From assembly GCF_006539725.1 (NCBI RefSeq), contig NZ_BJNO01000021.1:1-64000 (forward strand): DNA of 64,000 nucleotides, read 5' to 3'. The DNA comes from Klebsiella terrigena (GTDB lineage Bacteria; Pseudomonadota; Gammaproteobacteria; Enterobacterales; Enterobacteriaceae). The notes beneath the pieces were generated by a model. The model was not told the DNA's origin and ran no database searches. It saw nothing but the letters and a program-made list of their open reading frames with translations. Position numbers and translations under genes: made by a program. Positions 62,552 to 64,000 of the stretch are shown in pieces. The stretch's first letter is position 1. The number at the start of each line of letters is the position of its first letter.

Positions 62552-64000
62552 TTACTGCGCCGCCGGGACGTCGCCCGTCTTGAGCGGAATCTCCTCGCGT
62601 TGGGCGTCGGCGGTGGCCTTCTGCTTGCGCGTCATCTCATCGACGATCAGCCGATAGGCGATGTAGTACTTATAGATATTGCTGACATAGGTGACGGTCT
62701 CGGAGCCGATTTTCTCCGCGGCCAGGTACTCCACGTTGCCAAACCAGATATTAGGGTCAAAGCCGCGCTTTTTGGTTTCAACCCGCAGGCGGGCGATTCT
62801 CGCCGGTCCGGCATTGTAGGAGGCGAAGGAGAACAGCGCCTTATCGAGCTGGGTCATCGGCTCGTCGCCGTAGTACTGGTCTATCATCCAGCGCATATAT
62901 TTCACCCCGGCGTGGATGTTGGGATCGAGCTTGCTGATATCCCCGACCTTCAGCTCCTTACCGGTGCGTGGCATAACCTGCATCACGCCTATCGCCCCGA
63001 CGTGGCTGCGCACCGACTGATTGAGGCGCGACTCCTGATAGCCCTGGGCCGCCATCAGCAGCCAGTCAACGTCATAGCGATCGCCGTACTTACGGAAGAT
63101 CTCCACCATCGCTAAAAATTTCTGCCGCTCCTTTTGCGCCGCCGCATTTTTGACATATTTAGCGTCTTTCAGGTAGCGCAGCAGGATGGTATTCCCCAGC
63201 CTGCTGCCCTGGCTATTCGTCTTCGCAAACTGATTAAGCGAAGCGAGCAGCTGGGGGCTATCTTTGCGCACCGCCCAGGCGATGCTGCCATCGTCGCGCA
63301 GGACGATATTCTGGTGTACCTCGATTTTAGGGAACACCTGTTTCCAGAACAGCGCCTTATGGCGATCGACAACGGTCAGGGGGATAAGGCCGGCGTTGAG
63401 CATCTCAATCAGGTCCTCATCCTCAAGCGATTCCGGGGCGGCATCAATGATCACCGGCTGGCGCGACTCTTTGATAAAGCGCGCGTTGAGCGCGACCAGA
63501 CTCTGGTAATAGCTTGAAGAGCGGCGCACGAACACCGTCTTGCCTGAAAGCTGGTCGATGTCAGCGACCGCGGGAGAACCCGGCCCGGAAAGCAGCAGCT
63601 CCTGAACGCGGGTATAAATCGGCGCGCTGAAGGCGACCTGCTGCTGGCGCTCAGGGGTGATGGTGAGGTTCGCGGCGACGATATCTCCCTTACCGGCATT
63701 GAGCGCCTCGATCAGCTGGTCGCGCGCCACCGGAACGAAAACGATCCGTACCTTGAGGTGACGGTGCCGGAGCTTTTTCTCCTTCATCAGCTGACGATTC
63801 AGGTCGCGCTCGTACTCCATGAAAATGTCGTGGGTGGCACCGCGCTGGGTGCCCTTATCGATAAAGAAAAAGGTTTTGCTGTAGGTGGTCAAAACCCGGA
63901 TGGTCCGCCGGTCGAGCATGCCGGAAAGATCCCCCTGCCAGGGTTTTAGCATCTCTTCGGTATTGACCTCCAGGGTTTCCCGTGGCTCGGGCGCCGGCGG
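62552..64000 (-). CDS. MltF-like lytic transglycosylase, 5' end outside window
   Basis: The frame is open to the window edge (codons PPAPEPRETLEVNTEE precede the first internal ATG at 63952), so the N-terminus is missing. What is seen is a solute-binding domain (SBP_bac_3: IRVLTTYSKTFFFIDKGTQRG, GKGDIVAANLTITPERQQQVAFS) followed by an SLT domain (WLLMAAQGYQESRLNQSV with the catalytic Glu, VMQVMPRTGKELKVGD, AGVKYMRWMIDQYY). This is the MltF arrangement, but the match to E. coli MltF is partial, so it is a paralogue or relative. It probably cleaves peptidoglycan in the periplasm. Confidence 0.88.
   Translation of the reverse strand, partial: PPAPEPRETLEVNTEEMLKPWQGDLSGMLDRRTIRVLTTYSKTFFFIDKGTQRGATHDIFMEYERDLNRQLMKEKKLRHRHLKVRIVFVPVARDQLIEALNAGKGDIVAANLTITPERQQQVAFSAPIYTRVQELLLSGPGSPAVADIDQLSGKTVFVRRSSSYYQSLVALNARFIKESRQPVIIDAAPESLEDEDLIEMLNAGLIPLTVVDRHKALFWKQVFPKIEVHQNIVLRDDGSIAWAVRKDSPQLLASLNQFAKTNSQGSRLGNTILLRYLKDAKYVKNAAAQKERQKFLAMVEIFRKYGDRYDVDWLLMAAQGYQESRLNQSVRSHVGAIGVMQVMPRTGKELKVGDISKLDPNIHAGVKYMRWMIDQYYGDEPMTQLDKALFSFASYNAGPARIARLRVETKKRGFDPNIWFGNVEYLAAEKIGSETVTYVSNIYKYYIAYRLIVDEMTRKQKATADAQREEIPLKTGDVPAAQ

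Overview
The window is chromosomal DNA of a GC-rich member of the Enterobacterales, most likely Klebsiella or a close relative such as Raoultella. Most genes give proteins nearly identical in length and sequence to E. coli K-12 proteins and keep the order of the metA to uvrA/ssb arc. The insertions into that backbone are typical of Klebsiella: a full L-sorbose (sor) operon, a glycoside hydrolase/sugar symporter/porin block, and REP- and ERIC-type intergenic repeats. There is no rRNA, tRNA, prophage, transposase or CRISPR array.

Layout. 1-7.9 kb: metA with tandem MetJ boxes, the glyoxylate operon aceBAK, then iclR on the minus strand with a small ASCH-domain gene coupled to it. 7.9-14.3 kb: metH, the Na/Pi-cotransporter homologue yjbB, and pepE. 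14.4-21.4 kb: minus-strand sor operon sorC-sorD-sorF-sorB-sorA-sorM-sorE, ending in a shikimate-dehydrogenase-like gene; SorC-operator-like palindromes lie upstream. 21.4-29.4 kb: ERIC element, rluF, yjbD, a PanS-type carrier, lysC with its lysine riboswitch, pgi, two small acetyltransferases and psiE. 29.5-37.5 kb: the maltose regulon, malGFE divergent from malK-lamB-malM, with MalT/CRP sites between.

37.5-48.6 kb: ubiCA, plsB, dgkA, lexA-dinF behind two LexA boxes, yjbJ, zur, a cupin gene, dusA, sigma54-dependent pspG, and qor. 48.6-57.9 kb: dnaB, alr, tyrB, aphA, a remnant of yjbQ, yjbR, and divergent uvrA/ssb sharing a LexA box. 58.3-62.5 kb: a carbohydrate module (GH5-like hydrolase without signal peptide, GPH-type symporter, RafY-like porin). 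The window ends inside a minus-strand MltF-like lytic transglycosylase.

How the genes work together. aceBAK with iclR controls acetate growth. sor converts L-sorbose to fructose 6-phosphate, which pgi links to glucose 6-phosphate. The mal genes take up maltodextrins through LamB, MalE and MalFGK2. The GH5/GPH/porin set looks like a parallel route for another oligosaccharide: outer-membrane entry, symport, cytoplasmic hydrolysis. lexA, dinF, uvrA and ssb carry visible LexA sites.

Most of the window is well-known core genome. The observations that go beyond standard annotation are: palindromes upstream of sorC, the dehydrogenase paralogue at the end of sor, a direct-repeat-bounded element between malF and malG, the yjbQ remnant, the ASCH gene coupled to iclR, and the uncharacterised GH5 module. 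I did not see a clearly new multi-gene system. No database search was possible; names rest on recalled family sequences and motifs.
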